Origin: Pontibacter kalidii
GTDB taxonomy: Bacteria; Bacteroidota; Bacteroidia; Cytophagales; Hymenobacteraceae
Assembly: GCF_026278245.1 (NCBI RefSeq)
Contig: NZ_CP111079.1
Location: 808,501-872,500 of the forward strand
Reading direction: 5' to 3'
Length of the DNA stretch: 64,000 nucleotides
This document shows positions 1-8,838 of this stretch, in pieces. The notes beneath the pieces were generated by a model. That model did not search any database, was not told the DNA's origin, and saw only the letters and a program-made list of their open reading frames with translations. A program made the translations under genes and the position numbers. The number at the start of each line of letters is the position of its first letter. The stretch's first letter is position 1.

Positions 1-28
1 TAGGCTGCGCCATACTTAGGAGACGTAA

Positions 29-1165
29 ATGAGACCAACCCTTATACTTATACTTTTGGTGATGCTGTACACGCAGGCATGGGGGCAGGAGCGCAAACGG
101 GCCAGGGACTATGGCGTAAAGATAGGAGTGCTGCCAACAGGGAAGTATAATGCCATCACCGACGTGGACGGAATTCGTGTTGGCCAGACCACACTTATGC
201 AAGGAGAGCATATCCGCACCGGCGTCACGGCCATCCTTCCGCATGCGGGGAATATTTTCCAAGAGAAGGTGCCGGCTGCCATTTTTGTGGGCAACGGCTT
301 TGGCAAACTGGCCGGCAGCACGCAAGTGCAGGAACTGGGAAACCTCGAGACCCCCATCATACTTACCAACACCCTAGGCGTGGGCACTGCCCTGAACGCG
401 GTGGTAGGCCATACCTTGCAGCAGCCCGGCAACGAGCAGGTGCAGTCGGTGAATGCCGTGGTGGGAGAGACAAACGACGGCTATCTGAACGACATTCGGG
501 GCAGGCATGTGCGGGAGGAGCATGTGCTGGAGGCCATGCAGCAGGCAAAAGGCGGAGCGGTGCAGGAGGGAAATGTGGGTGCCGGGACGGGCACCGTGTG
601 CTTCGGGTTTAAAGGCGGCATCGGAACCTCGTCGCGTAAGCTGCCGCAGAGCGCGGGGGGCTATACCGTGGGCGTACTGGTGCAGACTAACTTTGGCGGT
701 GTGCTGCAGGTAAACGGTGTGCCGGTGGGGCAGGAACTGGACCAGTATTTCATGAACCAGCAGATCAAGGACAGCGCCGACGGCTCCTGCATGATCATAG
801 TGGCTACCGATGCGCCCGTGGATGCGCGCAACCTGGAGCGCATGGCCAGCCGGGCCATGCTGGGCCTTGCCAAAACAGGCGGTATCGCCTCCAACGGCAG
901 CGGCGATTACGTGATCGCCTTCTCCACCAACGAAGATTTACGCATTCCCTATACTTCAACTGATAAAACCCAGGCAACTCCTATACTTCGCAACGATGAA
1001 ATGTCGCCGCTCTTTATGGCGGTGATCGAGGCCACCGAGGAGGCCATCATCAACTCCCTGTTTATGGCCGAGACCATGACCGGCAAAGATGGTAGAAAGG
1101 TGGAGGCGCTGCCGCTTAACAAGGTTCTAAAGCTGTTAAAGAAACACCATGCAATCAACCCCTAA
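29..1165 (+). CDS. S58 (DmpA-type) P1 family aminopeptidase/D-esterase, exported
   Basis: A 378-residue protein with an N-terminal signal peptide (residues 1-20, hydrophobic core after Arg2, ending TQAWGQ), so it probably acts in the periplasm or at the envelope. The rest matches the DmpA/P1 peptidase fold: an early ITDVDGIRVGQTT segment and a late SNGSGDY segment. S58 enzymes self-cleave before a serine, which becomes the N-terminal nucleophile; Gly290-Ser291 is the expected site here. The family releases N-terminal residues from peptides or amides; the substrate is not readable from sequence. AGGAG lies 8 nt before the ATG, and the gene overlaps the next one by 17 bp, implying translational coupling. 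Codons 5-9 spell CTT-ATA-CTT-ATA-CTT, two copies of the dispersed AAGTATA motif. Confidence 0.88.
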   Translation: MRPTLILILLVMLYTQAWGQERKRARDYGVKIGVLPTGKYNAITDVDGIRVGQTTLMQGEHIRTGVTAILPHAGNIFQEKVPAAIFVGNGFGKLAGSTQVQELGNLETPIILTNTLGVGTALNAVVGHTLQQPGNEQVQSVNAVVGETNDGYLNDIRGRHVREEHVLEAMQQAKGGAVQEGNVGAGTGTVCFGFKGGIGTSSRKLPQSAGGYTVGVLVQTNFGGVLQVNGVPVGQELDQYFMNQQIKDSADGSCMIIVATDAPVDARNLERMASRAMLGLAKTGGIASNGSGDYVIAFSTNEDLRIPYTSTDKTQATPILRNDEMSPLFMAVIEATEEAIINSLFMAETMTGKDGRKVEALPLNKVLKLLKKHHAINP

Positions 1166-2003
1166 CTATGCCTACGTGCGCGGCCAGGTGCTGCCACTCG
1201 AGCAGGCCACGCTGCACATCAGCGACTTGTCCATCCAACGCGGCTACGGCGTGTTCGATTACTTCAGGGTATACAATGGCAAGCCCGTTTTCCTGGATGA
1301 CTACCTGGCGCGTTTACGCGCATCAGCACAGGCGCTGCACCTGCCGGTGCTGCTCTCGGATGATGAGTTGAAAGAGGTAGTCCAGGAGTTGATCCATAAA
1401 AATGCTATGCCTGCGTCCGGCATGAAGATGATTTTGACGGGAGGCTACTCTGCTAATGGCTTCGACCCTGCCGAGCCAAGCCTGGTTATACTTCAACAGC
1501 CGCTTAACCTGCCCGGCCCGGACATGCTGGAGAGGGGCATCAAAGTTATCACCCATGACTATGTGCGGGAGGTGCCGCGTGCCAAGACCATCAACTATAC
1601 CATGGGCATCCGGTTGATTGAGGAAATCCGCAGGCGCGGCGCCAGCGATGTACTCTACCAGCGCGATGGCGTGGTGTCGGAGTTTCCGCGGTGCAACCTG
1701 TTCATCGTAACCCATGAGGATACGGTGATAACACCTGCTGAGAACGTGCTGCTGGGCGTAACCCGGAAAAATGTACTGGCGTTGGCCGGCAAGAGGTATA
1801 AAGCTAAAGAGGGAACGGTGACGCTGGAGGACGTGTACCAGGCCAGGGAGGTATTCCTGACCAGCACCACCAAACGCATCCTGCCCATTGTGCAGGTAGA
1901 TGAGCAGGCGATCGGATCGGGTAAGCCGGGGGAGGTGACGCTCTCGCTGCTAAAGGACCTGATAAAGCTGGAGGAGGAAACAAGCCTGGTGCACAAAGTA
2001 TAA
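1149..2003 (+). CDS. Class IV (fold type IV) PLP aminotransferase
   Basis: A 284-residue class IV aminotransferase, the family of branched-chain aminotransferase, D-amino-acid aminotransferase and aminodeoxychorismate lyase. The N-terminus has the usual SIQRGYGVFDYFRVYNG segment. Lys146, in RAKTINY, is the expected pyridoxal-phosphate lysine, and the RCNLFIV and GVTRKNVL segments belong to the cofactor-binding half. It starts inside the end of the upstream peptidase gene and ends about 440 bp before ilvE, but the attenuator region between them suggests separate regulation. Substrate is uncertain: a second branched-chain enzyme, a D-amino-acid enzyme or an aminodeoxychorismate lyase are all possible. 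Its stop codon is supplied by a copy of the dispersed motif (AAAGTATAA). Confidence 0.85.
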   Translation: MQSTPNYAYVRGQVLPLEQATLHISDLSIQRGYGVFDYFRVYNGKPVFLDDYLARLRASAQALHLPVLLSDDELKEVVQELIHKNAMPASGMKMILTGGYSANGFDPAEPSLVILQQPLNLPGPDMLERGIKVITHDYVREVPRAKTINYTMGIRLIEEIRRRGASDVLYQRDGVVSEFPRCNLFIVTHEDTVITPAENVLLGVTRKNVLALAGKRYKAKEGTVTLEDVYQAREVFLTSTTKRILPIVQVDEQAIGSGKPGEVTLSLLKDLIKLEEETSLVHKV

Positions 2004-2065
2004 AGAAGGTCAGCCACTTTTGCCTCTAAAGCAAACGATTGCGTAAAAAATAAACCAAATTTATC

Positions 2066-2095
2066 TTGCATCTTCGGCACCAGCCTTTACATTTG
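2066..2095 (+). promoter_or_regulatory. Bacteroidetes-type housekeeping promoter before the ilv attenuators
   Basis: TTG at 2066-2068, a 19-nt spacer and TACATTTG at 2088-2095 match the Bacteroidetes sigma consensus (TTG at about -33, TAnnTTTG at about -7). Transcription would start near 2102, about 20 nt before the first leader ATG. A weaker overlapping alternative is TTG 2039-2041 with TATCTTG 2062-2068. Confidence 0.65.
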
Positions 2096-2121
2096 CATTC
2101 ATTAGAAAAGAAATTCAAAGT

Positions 2122-2202
2122 ATGAAGCAGCTAGTCCTATCCATTTCTATTATTATTCGCGTGGTCATTCCACGTGAAGTAGAGATGGTATGCCGACGCT
2201 GA
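2122..2202 (+). CDS. Leader peptide 1 of the ilv attenuator (26 aa)
   Basis: A 26-codon reading frame: after MKQ it reads LVLSISIIIRVVI, then PREVEMVCRR and a TGA. Ten of residues 4-16 are Leu, Ile or Val, so ribosome stalling would sense shortage of charged branched-chain tRNAs. It lies 20-30 nt after the predicted start of transcription, and an intrinsic terminator follows 27 nt after the stop. GAGATGG at 2182-2188, near the end of the frame, can pair with CCATCTC at 2232-2238, the 5' arm of the terminator. Stalling on the Ile/Val run would leave that antiterminator segment free. This is the classic attenuation layout; expression itself is inferred. Confidence 0.8.
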   Translation: MKQLVLSISIIIRVVIPREVEMVCRR

Positions 2203-2228
2203 ATATAACTTAAAGTTTATACGAACTG

Positions 2229-2263
2229 CAGCCATCTCCTAAAAGAGATGGCTGTTTTTGTTT
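2229..2263 (+). terminator. Attenuator terminator 1
   Basis: A perfect 10-bp stem, CAGCCATCTC (2229-2238) with GAGATGGCTG (2245-2254), a 6-nt loop CTAAAA, and a following TTTTTGTTT tail. The 5' arm is also complementary to the distal part of leader peptide 1 (2182-2188), giving mutually exclusive terminator and antiterminator structures. Confidence 0.88.
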
Positions 2264-2286
2264 CAGGCTGACATTCAAAGAAAACT

Positions 2287-2346
2287 ATGTTTTTAGCACT
2301 TGTAGTAGTCATTATTATTCTCATTCGTCCTCTACCGCCGGGTTGA
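2287..2346 (+). CDS. Leader peptide 2 of the ilv attenuator (19 aa)
   Basis: A second leader frame of 19 codons: MFLALVVVIIILIRPLPPG then TGA. Nine of residues 5-13 run L-V-V-V-I-I-I-L-I without a break. It lies after terminator 1 and before terminator 2, so it can be translated only on transcripts that escaped the first terminator. An ATTCAAAG box precedes both leader starts (2113-2120 and 2273-2280), which suggests the two units arose by duplication. GGGTTGAAGG at its end (2340-2349) can pair imperfectly with CCTTCTGACCACCC (2377-2390) as an antiterminator. Confidence 0.8.
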   Translation: MFLALVVVIIILIRPLPPG

Positions 2347-2373
2347 AGGAATGGCCTACTATTATCTGAATGC

Positions 2374-2407
2374 GCCCTTCTGACCACCCGGTTGGAAGGG
2401 CTTTTTT
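2374..2407 (+). terminator. Attenuator terminator 2
   Basis: Stem GCCCTTC (2374-2380) with GAAGGGC (2395-2401), a 14-nt loop that itself contains ACC/GGT pairing potential, and six T residues at 2402-2407. It ends 34 nt before the ilvE start, so it would decide whether ilvE is transcribed. Confidence 0.85.
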
Positions 2408-2441
2408 ATGTATGAATATCTAACCTTATACTTTTAAAACC

Positions 2442-3323
2442 ATGTATTTCAACAGTAACACGCTCGTTTACCTCGACGGAAAATTTGTGAAGGCCGATGA
2501 TGCCTCCTGCTCCGTTTATGCCCAAAGCCTGCATTACGGTTTCTCTGTTTTCGAAGGAATCCGGTCTTACAAAACGCCGGATGGCACGCGTATTTTCAAG
2601 GCTGAGGAGCATTACGATCGCCTGCATTTCTCCTGCCGCACGGTTGGACTTCCGCTAAAGTACTCCGTGGCCGAGCTTACGCAGTTAACTTACCAGCTGC
2701 TGGAACTGAACAACCTGCAGGATGCCTACATCCGCCCGTTGGTTTATGCCGCAACGCCGAACATGAGCCTGACCGCACCGCAGGAGAGCAACCTGATGCT
2801 TGCGGCCTGGGAGTGGGGGAAGTATCTGGGTGATAGAACGCTGCGTGTGATGGTCTCTCCCTACGAGCGTCCAAACCCAAAGTCGGTGCCGGTGGAGGCG
2901 AAGGTTTCGGGACACTATGTGAACTCGACCGTTGCCTGCTCCGATGCCAAGGCCAAGGGGTATGACGAGGCACTGCTGCTGGACATGAACGGTTTTGTGG
3001 CCGAAGGCCCTGGTTCGAACTTCTTCTATGAGAAGGACGGGAAGCTTTTTACCGCGCCTCCCGGAAGTATACTTCGGGGCATCACCCGCAACACCATCAT
3101 CGATCTGGCCCGCGAAGCCGGTATAACCGTGCATGAAAAATTCTTTACTCCGGACGTGCTGCAAGAGGCGGATGCCGCTTTCCTGACGGGTACCGCGGCA
3201 GAGGTAGTAGGGGTGCAGTCCATCGATGCGCATGTTTTTAAAAAGCCGTTTGAGGAAAGTATTGGGGCCTTTTTAGCTCGGAGATATTCGGCCCTGGTAA
3301 CTGGCGGGCTTGTACCGGCTTAA
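2442..3323 (+). CDS. ilvE: Branched-chain amino acid aminotransferase
   Basis: A 293-residue class IV aminotransferase catalysing the last step of Ile, Leu and Val synthesis (2-keto acid plus glutamate). It has the usual LHYGFSVFEGIRSY start, PLP lysine Lys154 in EAKVSGHYVNS, and the EGPGSNFFYEKDGKLFTAPPG and TGTAAEV segments. Length agrees with bacterial IlvE (about 300 aa). It is the first gene after the tandem leader-peptide attenuator, which identifies the likely physiological signal as charged branched-chain tRNAs. The gap to ilvD is 276 bp and contains a possible terminator, so ilvD may have its own promoter. One Ser-Ile-Leu-Arg stretch is encoded through a full AAGTATACTT palindrome at 3064-3073. 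Confidence 0.95.
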   Translation: MYFNSNTLVYLDGKFVKADDASCSVYAQSLHYGFSVFEGIRSYKTPDGTRIFKAEEHYDRLHFSCRTVGLPLKYSVAELTQLTYQLLELNNLQDAYIRPLVYAATPNMSLTAPQESNLMLAAWEWGKYLGDRTLRVMVSPYERPNPKSVPVEAKVSGHYVNSTVACSDAKAKGYDEALLLDMNGFVAEGPGSNFFYEKDGKLFTAPPGSILRGITRNTIIDLAREAGITVHEKFFTPDVLQEADAAFLTGTAAEVVGVQSIDAHVFKKPFEESIGAFLARRYSALVTGGLVPA

Positions 3324-3338
3324 CAGCTGTTTGCGCAT

Positions 3339-3384
3339 GAGCAAATATAAAATCACTAGTTAGAGATGGTAGTTTGCTCTTTTT
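3339..3384 (+). terminator. Possible terminator after ilvE
   Basis: GAGCAAA (3339-3345) pairs with TTTGCTC (3373-3379), followed by TTTTT. The 27-nt loop is long, so this is a weak prediction. The remaining gap before ilvD shows no other structure I can name. Confidence 0.4.
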
Positions 3385-3599
3385 GTACTTGCTTAAAATC
3401 AACTAGTTATGTGTTTTAGTTATAGGGTTAGAAAGGATGGAAGTGGCGAAAGATTGCCTCAGCCTACTATTTAGATACCTGAACTTGCGGATGCAGATGC
3501 TATAGATTGGCTGCTCTCAGCACTATGGCATGCATCGAATTAACCTGTAACGTAGCCCTCCTCGGAGAGCTTTAGTTTACCTCTAACCACCTTAAAACA

Positions 3600-5318
3600 A
3601 TGGCATTAAACAAATACAGCCGCATCTACACCCAAGACGATAGCCTACCGGCCTCACAGGCCATGCTCATTGGCTCGGGCCTGTCGGAAGCCGACCTACG
3701 CAAACCTTTTGTGGGCATCTGCTCCACGGGATTTGACGGGAACACGTGTAACATGCACCTCAACGGCCTGGCCGACGAGGTAAAGCAGGGCGTGAACCAA
3801 CTGGGCATGGTGGGGCTGCGCTTCAACACGGTTGGCGTGAGCGACGGCATTACCAACGGCACGCCGGGCATGCGCTATTCGCTGGTATCCCGCGAGGTGA
3901 TCGCGGACTCCATCGAAACCATCACTGGGGCGCATAACTACGATGCGCTGGCCTGCGTGGTGGGCTGTGACAAGAACATGCCGGGTTCCCTGATGGCCAT
4001 GGCGCGCCTCAACCGGCCTTCGCTGATGGTGTACGGCGGTACGATCAAGGGCGGCGACTTTAAAGGGCAGAAGCTCAACATCGTTTCTTGCTTTGAGGCC
4101 TACGGCAAAAAACTGAACGGCGCCATCTCTGAGGAAGATTACAAAGGCATCATCCGCAATGCCTGTCCGGGGCCGGGTGCCTGTGGCGGCATGTATACGG
4201 CCAACACCATGGCCTCTGCAGCCGAGGCCTTGGGGATGTCCATCCCGTTTTCTTCCTCTTCCCCGGCCATCAGCGCCGAGAAGCAGGCCGAGTGCCTCAC
4301 CACAGGCCACTACCTGCTGCGCCTGCTCGAGCGCGACATCAAACCAAGGGATATACTGGTCCGCGAGGCTTTTGAAAATGCATTGGTGCTGATCACGGTG
4401 CTAGGTGGCTCCACCAATGCCGTGCTGCACCTGATCGCCATTGCGCATGCCGCCGGTGTGAAGCTCTCGCTGCAGGATTTCCAGGAGGTGAGCAACCGGG
4501 TGCCGGTGCTGGCTGACCTGAAGCCCAGCGGCAAGTACCTGATGGAGGATTTGTCGGCGCTGGGGGGCGTGCCTGCCGTGATGCGCACCCTGTTGGACGA
4601 GGGCCTGCTGACGGGAGACCTGCTGACAGTGACCGGACAGACAGTGGCCGAGAACCTGGCCGATGTAAAGCCGCTGGGCGAGGAGCAGGACCTGCTCCGC
4701 CCGCTGTCCAACCCGATCAAGGCAGACGGTCATATACAGACGCTGTTTGGCAACCTTGCTACGAAAGGCGCGGTGGCGAAGATCTCCGGCAAAGAGGGGC
4801 AAAAGTTCGAAGGACCGGCGATCGTGTTTAATTCCGAAGAAGAACTTAACGAAGGCATCACGCAGGGCAAGATAAAACCCGGTCATGTGGTCGTCATCCG
4901 CTACGTAGGGCCGAAAGGCGGGCCGGGCATGCCGGAGATGCTCAAGCCAACCTCTGCCATCATGGGAGCCGGTTTGGGCGATAAGGTTGCCTTGATCACA
5001 GACGGTCGCTTCTCAGGTGGCACGCATGGCTTCGTGATCGGTCATGTTTGCCCGGAGGCGTACGATGGCGGCGCCATCGCCCTGGTGGAAAACGATGATT
5101 TGATCACCCTAGATGCTACTACCAACAGCATTCACCTGCACGTGGACGAGGCATTGCTGCAGCTGCGCCGTGCCAACTGGCAGCAACCAGCGCCTAATGT
5201 AAAGCAGGGCGTGCTGCTGAAGTACATGCGAACGGTGAGCGACGCCAGTAACGGATGTATAACTGATTTAGAGGAATCTCATGTTAACGAAAGAGAAACA
5301 AGCGCCAGCATCGCCTAG
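3600..5318 (+). CDS. ilvD: Dihydroxy-acid dehydratase
   Basis: A 572-residue IlvD, which dehydrates 2,3-dihydroxy-isovalerate and -methylvalerate to keto acids. Three conserved iron-sulphur cysteines are visible: Cys50 (GNTCNMH), Cys123 (GCDKNMPG) and Cys195 ([12 protein letters not shown]). The [10 protein letters not shown] and late [16 protein letters not shown] segments are also present ([17 protein letters not shown]). The last 38 bp overlap the start of ilvB, so the two are cotranscribed and probably translationally coupled. The 5' leader CCTTAAAACAATGG resembles the leader before ilvC. Confidence 0.97.
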   Translation: MALNKYSRIYTQDDSLPASQAMLIGSGLSEADLRKPFVGICSTGFDGNTCNMHLNGLADEVKQGVNQLGMVGLRFNTVGVSDGITNGTPGMRYSLVSREVIADSIETITGAHNYDALACVVGCDKNMPGSLMAMARLNRPSLMVYGGTIKGGDFKGQKLNIVSCFEAYGKKLNGAISEEDYKGIIRNACPGPGACGGMYTANTMASAAEALGMSIPFSSSSPAISAEKQAECLTTGHYLLRLLERDIKPRDILVREAFENALVLITVLGGSTNAVLHLIAIAHAAGVKLSLQDFQEVSNRVPVLADLKPSGKYLMEDLSALGGVPAVMRTLLDEGLLTGDLLTVTGQTVAENLADVKPLGEEQDLLRPLSNPIKADGHIQTLFGNLATKGAVAKISGKEGQKFEGPAIVFNSEEELNEGITQGKIKPGHVVVIRYVGPKGGPGMPEMLKPTSAIMGAGLGDKVALITDGRFSGGTHGFVIGHVCPEAYDGGAIALVENDDLITLDATTNSIHLHVDEALLQLRRANWQQPAPNVKQGVLLKYMRTVSDASNGCITDLEESHVNERETSASIA

Positions 5319-7014
5319 GGAGGCTAAAACCATTTCCGGGGCCGAGGCGCTCATACTTGCCCTGTTGGAAGAGAAGGTAGACACCGTCTTTGGCTACCCG
5401 GGCGGGGCCATCATGCCGGTGTACGACGCCCTGTACGACTATACAGCTAAGCTGAACCATGTGCTGGTGCGCCACGAGCAGGGAGGCATTCATGCCGGCC
5501 AGGGCTACGCGCGCTCCTCGGGTAAGGTAGGCGTGGTGTTTGCCACCAGCGGCCCCGGTGCTACCAACCTGGTAACCGGGTTGGCGGATGCACAGATCGA
5601 TAGTACGCCGCTTGTTTGCATTACGGGGCAGGTGTTCGCGCACCTGCTGGGCACCGACGCCTTTCAGGAAACAGACATCCTCAACATCACCACCCCGGTT
5701 ACCAAATGGAATTATCAGGTCACCGATGCGAGTGAGATACCTGATGTGCTGGCCAAAGCTTTCTATATTGCCCGAAGCGGTCGTCCGGGGCCGGTGTTGA
5801 TCGACATTACCAAGAATGCCCAGCTGCAGCAGTTTGAATTTACCGGTTATCAGCCTTGCAGACACATCCGCAGTTATAAGCCAAAGCCAACCGTGCGGCA
5901 CGAGTACATTGTGGAGGCGGCCGAGCTGATTAACCAGGCCAGAAAACCATTTATACTTTGGGGCCAGGGGGTGATGCTGGGTACGGCCGAGCAGGAGTTC
6001 AAAGCTTTTGTGGAAAAGAGCGGTATTCCGGCTGCCTGGACCATCCTGGGCGCAGGCGCCCTGCCCACTGACCACCCACAGAACGTGGGCATGCTGGGCA
6101 TGCACGGCAACTATGGCCCTAACGTGCTCACCAACGAGTGCGATGTGCTCATTGCCATCGGCATGCGCTTCGATGACCGCGTAACCGGCCGGCTGGACAA
6201 GTATGCCAAGCAGGCCAAAGTCATCCACCTGGACATAGACCCGACAGAGATCGGCAAGAATGTGCCAGTAACCGTGCCCGTGTGGGGCGATTGTAAGGAA
6301 ACGCTTCCGCTCCTGACCCAACTGGTGGAGGCAAAGGAGCACCAGGAGTGGCTGCAGCAGTTCCGGAAGTATAACGACCAGGAAGTGGAGGCGGTGATAC
6401 AGGAGGAGCTTTTCCCTACCTCCGAGGAGATGACGATGGGGGAGGTGATGCAGCAGCTCAACGAGCTGACGGACGGTAACGCCATTGTGGTATCGGATGT
6501 GGGGCAGCACCAGATGGTAGCCTGCCGCTATGCCCGGCTGAACCATACCCGCAGCAATATCACCAGCGGTGGCCTGGGCACCATGGGCTTTGCCCTGCCG
6601 GCTGCCATTGGCGCCAAATTCGGCACACCCGACAGAACCGTGGTGGCCGTGATTGGCGACGGCGGTTTTCAGATGACGCTGCAGGAAATGGGCACCATCA
6701 TGCAGAGCGGGATCGATGTGAAGATCCTGATCCTCAACAACCGGTTCCTGGGCATGGTGCGCCAGTGGCAGGAGCTTTTCCACGAGCGTCGCTACTCTTT
6801 TGTAGACATCACCAGCCCGGACTTTGTGAAAGTAGCCAGCGGCTATGGCATCAGCGGCAAAAGCATCAACAGAAGAGAGGAGCTAAGAATGGCGCTGCAG
6901 GAGATGCTCTCGCACAAAGGTTCTTTCCTTTTGGAAGTGATGGTGACCAAAGAGAACAACGTGTTCCCGATGGTACCGCAGGGATGTAGTGTAAGTGAGA
7001 TCAGGCTGAAATAG
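5281..7014 (+). CDS. ilvB: Acetolactate synthase large (catalytic) subunit
   Basis: A 577-residue thiamine-diphosphate enzyme, the first common step of branched-chain synthesis (two pyruvate to acetolactate, or pyruvate plus 2-ketobutyrate). The pyrimidine-binding half contains the catalytic glutamate Glu66 in VRHEQGG. The central domain includes RFDDRVTGR. The diphosphate-binding half shows the GDGGFQMT...ILNN motif, followed by FLGMVRQWQ. Length is normal. It overlaps ilvD by 38 bp and is followed after 23 bp by its regulatory subunit. A long open antisense frame across this gene is a composition artefact. Confidence 0.97.
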   Translation: MLTKEKQAPASPREAKTISGAEALILALLEEKVDTVFGYPGGAIMPVYDALYDYTAKLNHVLVRHEQGGIHAGQGYARSSGKVGVVFATSGPGATNLVTGLADAQIDSTPLVCITGQVFAHLLGTDAFQETDILNITTPVTKWNYQVTDASEIPDVLAKAFYIARSGRPGPVLIDITKNAQLQQFEFTGYQPCRHIRSYKPKPTVRHEYIVEAAELINQARKPFILWGQGVMLGTAEQEFKAFVEKSGIPAAWTILGAGALPTDHPQNVGMLGMHGNYGPNVLTNECDVLIAIGMRFDDRVTGRLDKYAKQAKVIHLDIDPTEIGKNVPVTVPVWGDCKETLPLLTQLVEAKEHQEWLQQFRKYNDQEVEAVIQEELFPTSEEMTMGEVMQQLNELTDGNAIVVSDVGQHQMVACRYARLNHTRSNITSGGLGTMGFALPAAIGAKFGTPDRTVVAVIGDGGFQMTLQEMGTIMQSGIDVKILILNNRFLGMVRQWQELFHERRYSFVDITSPDFVKVASGYGISGKSINRREELRMALQEMLSHKGSFLLEVMVTKENNVFPMVPQGCSVSEIRLK

Positions 7015-7037
7015 TAGCCGCATAAACAAGTATAAGT

Positions 7038-7646
7038 ATGCGTAACGAGACCCATACCGACAAGCAGGAGTTCAACATCACGGTTTATACCGAGAACCAC
7101 ATCGGGCTTCTCACCCGCGTTGCCATCATCTTCTCCCGGAGAAAGATCAACGTGGAAAGCCTCAACACCTCACCATCCGAGATCGAGGGCATTCACCGCT
7201 TTAACATCGTGATCACAGAAACAGCGGAAGTGGTGCGTAAGATAGCCGGGCAGATCGAAAAGCAGGTGGGCGTGCTGAAAGTATACTTCAACACCAACCA
7301 GGACGTGATCTGGCAGGAGATGGCCCTCTACAAAGTGCCTACCGATGTAATTGCCGAACGTGCCGTCGTGGAGCGCCTGCTGCGGGAGAACGGTGCCCGC
7401 GCCGTGGTGATCCGCAAGGATTATACCGTGTTCGAGACCACCGGCCAGCGCGAAGAGACAGACAACCTGATCAAAGTGCTGGAGCCTTACGGGCTGATCG
7501 AGTTCGTGCGCAGCGCCCGCATCGCTATCATCAAAGACAGCGAGGGCTTCCACCGTAAACTGCAGGAGTTCGAGCAAAGCGAGCCTGGCGACGAGGTGGT
7601 GGAGAACGAGTACCTGAGCAGCCGCGAGAAAGTTTTTACCATGTAA
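7038..7646 (+). CDS. ilvN: Acetolactate synthase small (regulatory) subunit
   Basis: A 202-residue regulatory subunit. An N-terminal ACT domain (about residues 9-85, YTENHIGLLTRVAIIFSRRKINVESL) would bind valine or another branched-chain end product and feed back on IlvB. The C-terminal part matches the ALS_ss_C region. It belongs to the long form (about 160-200 aa) typical of biosynthetic enzymes. It lies directly after ilvB in the same operon. KVYFN at about residue 82 is encoded across an AAGTATACTT palindrome. Confidence 0.93.
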   Translation: MRNETHTDKQEFNITVYTENHIGLLTRVAIIFSRRKINVESLNTSPSEIEGIHRFNIVITETAEVVRKIAGQIEKQVGVLKVYFNTNQDVIWQEMALYKVPTDVIAERAVVERLLRENGARAVVIRKDYTVFETTGQREETDNLIKVLEPYGLIEFVRSARIAIIKDSEGFHRKLQEFEQSEPGDEVVENEYLSSREKVFTM

Positions 7647-7653
7647 TTATTTA

Positions 7654-7739
7654 GACAAAAGACAAAGGACGTTTTGACAAAAGACAACACAATCGGGAAG
7701 TATAAAGCATCGATCTCTACTAGTCTTTTGTCCTTTGTC
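7654..7739. repeat. Inverted-repeat hairpin between ilvN and ilvC
   Basis: GACAAAGGAC (7661-7670) is the exact complement of GTCCTTTGTC (7730-7739). GACAAAAGAC occurs at 7654-7663 and 7676-7685 and is complementary to GTCTTTTGTC (7723-7732), so two alternative 10-bp stems compete for the same right arm. The loop contains GGGAAGTATAAAGC. There is no T tract, so a simple terminator is unlikely. An RNA-processing, stability or pausing element is possible. Confidence 0.6.
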
Positions 7740-7789
7740 AAACAGTCTTTCATCAAAAGTATAAATCAACCTTAAAACAAATTAAACCA

Positions 7790-8830
7790 ATGGCAACTAT
7801 CAATTTTGGAGGAGTAGACGAAACCGTTATCACCCGCGACGAATTCCCGCTGGCAAAGGCACGCGAAGTGCTGAAAGACGAGGTGATCGCCGTGATCGGT
7901 TATGGCGTGCAGGGCCCAGGCCAGGCACTGAACCTGAGAGACAACGGCTTTAACGTGATCGTGGGCCAGCGCCAGGATTCGGCCTCCTGGGAGAAAGCAA
8001 AAAGCGACGGTTGGGTAGAGGGCGAAACCCTTTTCTCGATCGAGGAAGCGGCGGAGCGCGGCACCATCATCGCCAACCTGCTGTCGGATGCCGGCCAGAT
8101 TGCCGTGTGGCCAACCCTGAAAGAAAGGCTGAAGCCAGGCAAAGCGCTATACTTCTCACACGGCTTCGGCATTACGTTTAAGGAGCACACGAGCATTGTA
8201 CCGCCTGCCGATGTGGATGTGATTCTGGCGGCCCCGAAAGGCAGCGGCACGAGCCTGCGCAGGCTGTTCCTGAGCGGCGGCGGCCTTAACTCTTCTTTCG
8301 CCGTGTACCAGGATGCCACAGGCAAAGCCTATGAGAAGGCTGTGGCGATGGGCATCGGCATTGGTTCAGGTTACCTGTTCGAGACTGACTTTAAAAAAGA
8401 AGTATTCAGCGACCTGACAGGCGAGCGTGGCGTGTTGATGGGCGCCCTGGCCGGTATCATTGAGGCACAGTACCAGGTGCTGCGTCAGCGTGGCCACTCG
8501 CCGTCGGAGGCTTTCAACGAAACCGTGGAAGAGCTAACCCAAAGCCTGGTGCCGCTGGTAGGCGAAAACGGCATGGACTGGATGTTCTCCAACTGCTCGG
8601 TAACGGCTCAGCGTGGCGCCCTGGATTGGAAAGGCAAGTTCAGAGAAGCAACACTGCCGGTGCTCAACGAGCTGTACGACAGCGTGGCCTCCGGCAAAGA
8701 GGCGGAGCGTACCATTCAGCGCGGCTCTACACCGGGATACCGCAAGGAACTGGAGGCAGAACTGGCAGAGATACGCGAATCAGAATTATGGCAAACGGGA
8801 GCAACGGTGCGTAAGCTCCGCTCCAAGTAA
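7790..8830 (+). CDS. ilvC: Ketol-acid reductoisomerase, class I
   Basis: A 346-residue IlvC that isomerises and reduces acetolactate or acetohydroxybutyrate to the dihydroxy acid. The Rossmann motif GYGVQGPGQALNLRDNG is followed by GQRQDSASWEKA, whose Arg and Ser residues are compatible with NADPH use, though this is inference. The GSGTSLRRLF and late SPSEAFNETVEELTQSL segments are typical of the family. It is the short class I form. It lies 143 bp after ilvN across a hairpin-forming gap and 8 bp before ilvA. Confidence 0.96.
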   Translation: MATINFGGVDETVITRDEFPLAKAREVLKDEVIAVIGYGVQGPGQALNLRDNGFNVIVGQRQDSASWEKAKSDGWVEGETLFSIEEAAERGTIIANLLSDAGQIAVWPTLKERLKPGKALYFSHGFGITFKEHTSIVPPADVDVILAAPKGSGTSLRRLFLSGGGLNSSFAVYQDATGKAYEKAVAMGIGIGSGYLFETDFKKEVFSDLTGERGVLMGALAGIIEAQYQVLRQRGHSPSEAFNETVEELTQSLVPLVGENGMDWMFSNCSVTAQRGALDWKGKFREATLPVLNELYDSVASGKEAERTIQRGSTPGYRKELEAELAEIRESELWQTGATVRKLRSK

Positions 8831-8838
8831 TTAGTAGT

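Noticed and set aside
3324..3599. A third Ile/Leu/Val leader peptide before ilvD
   Set aside because: The short frames in this gap (for example the one starting at 3366) are not enriched in branched-chain codons and no paired terminator follows them.
5284..6783. A 499-codon open frame on the minus strand opposite ilvB
   Set aside because: ilvB is unambiguous on the other strand. The antisense frame has the repetitive His/Gly/Leu-rich composition of a GC-rich codon shadow and no domain.
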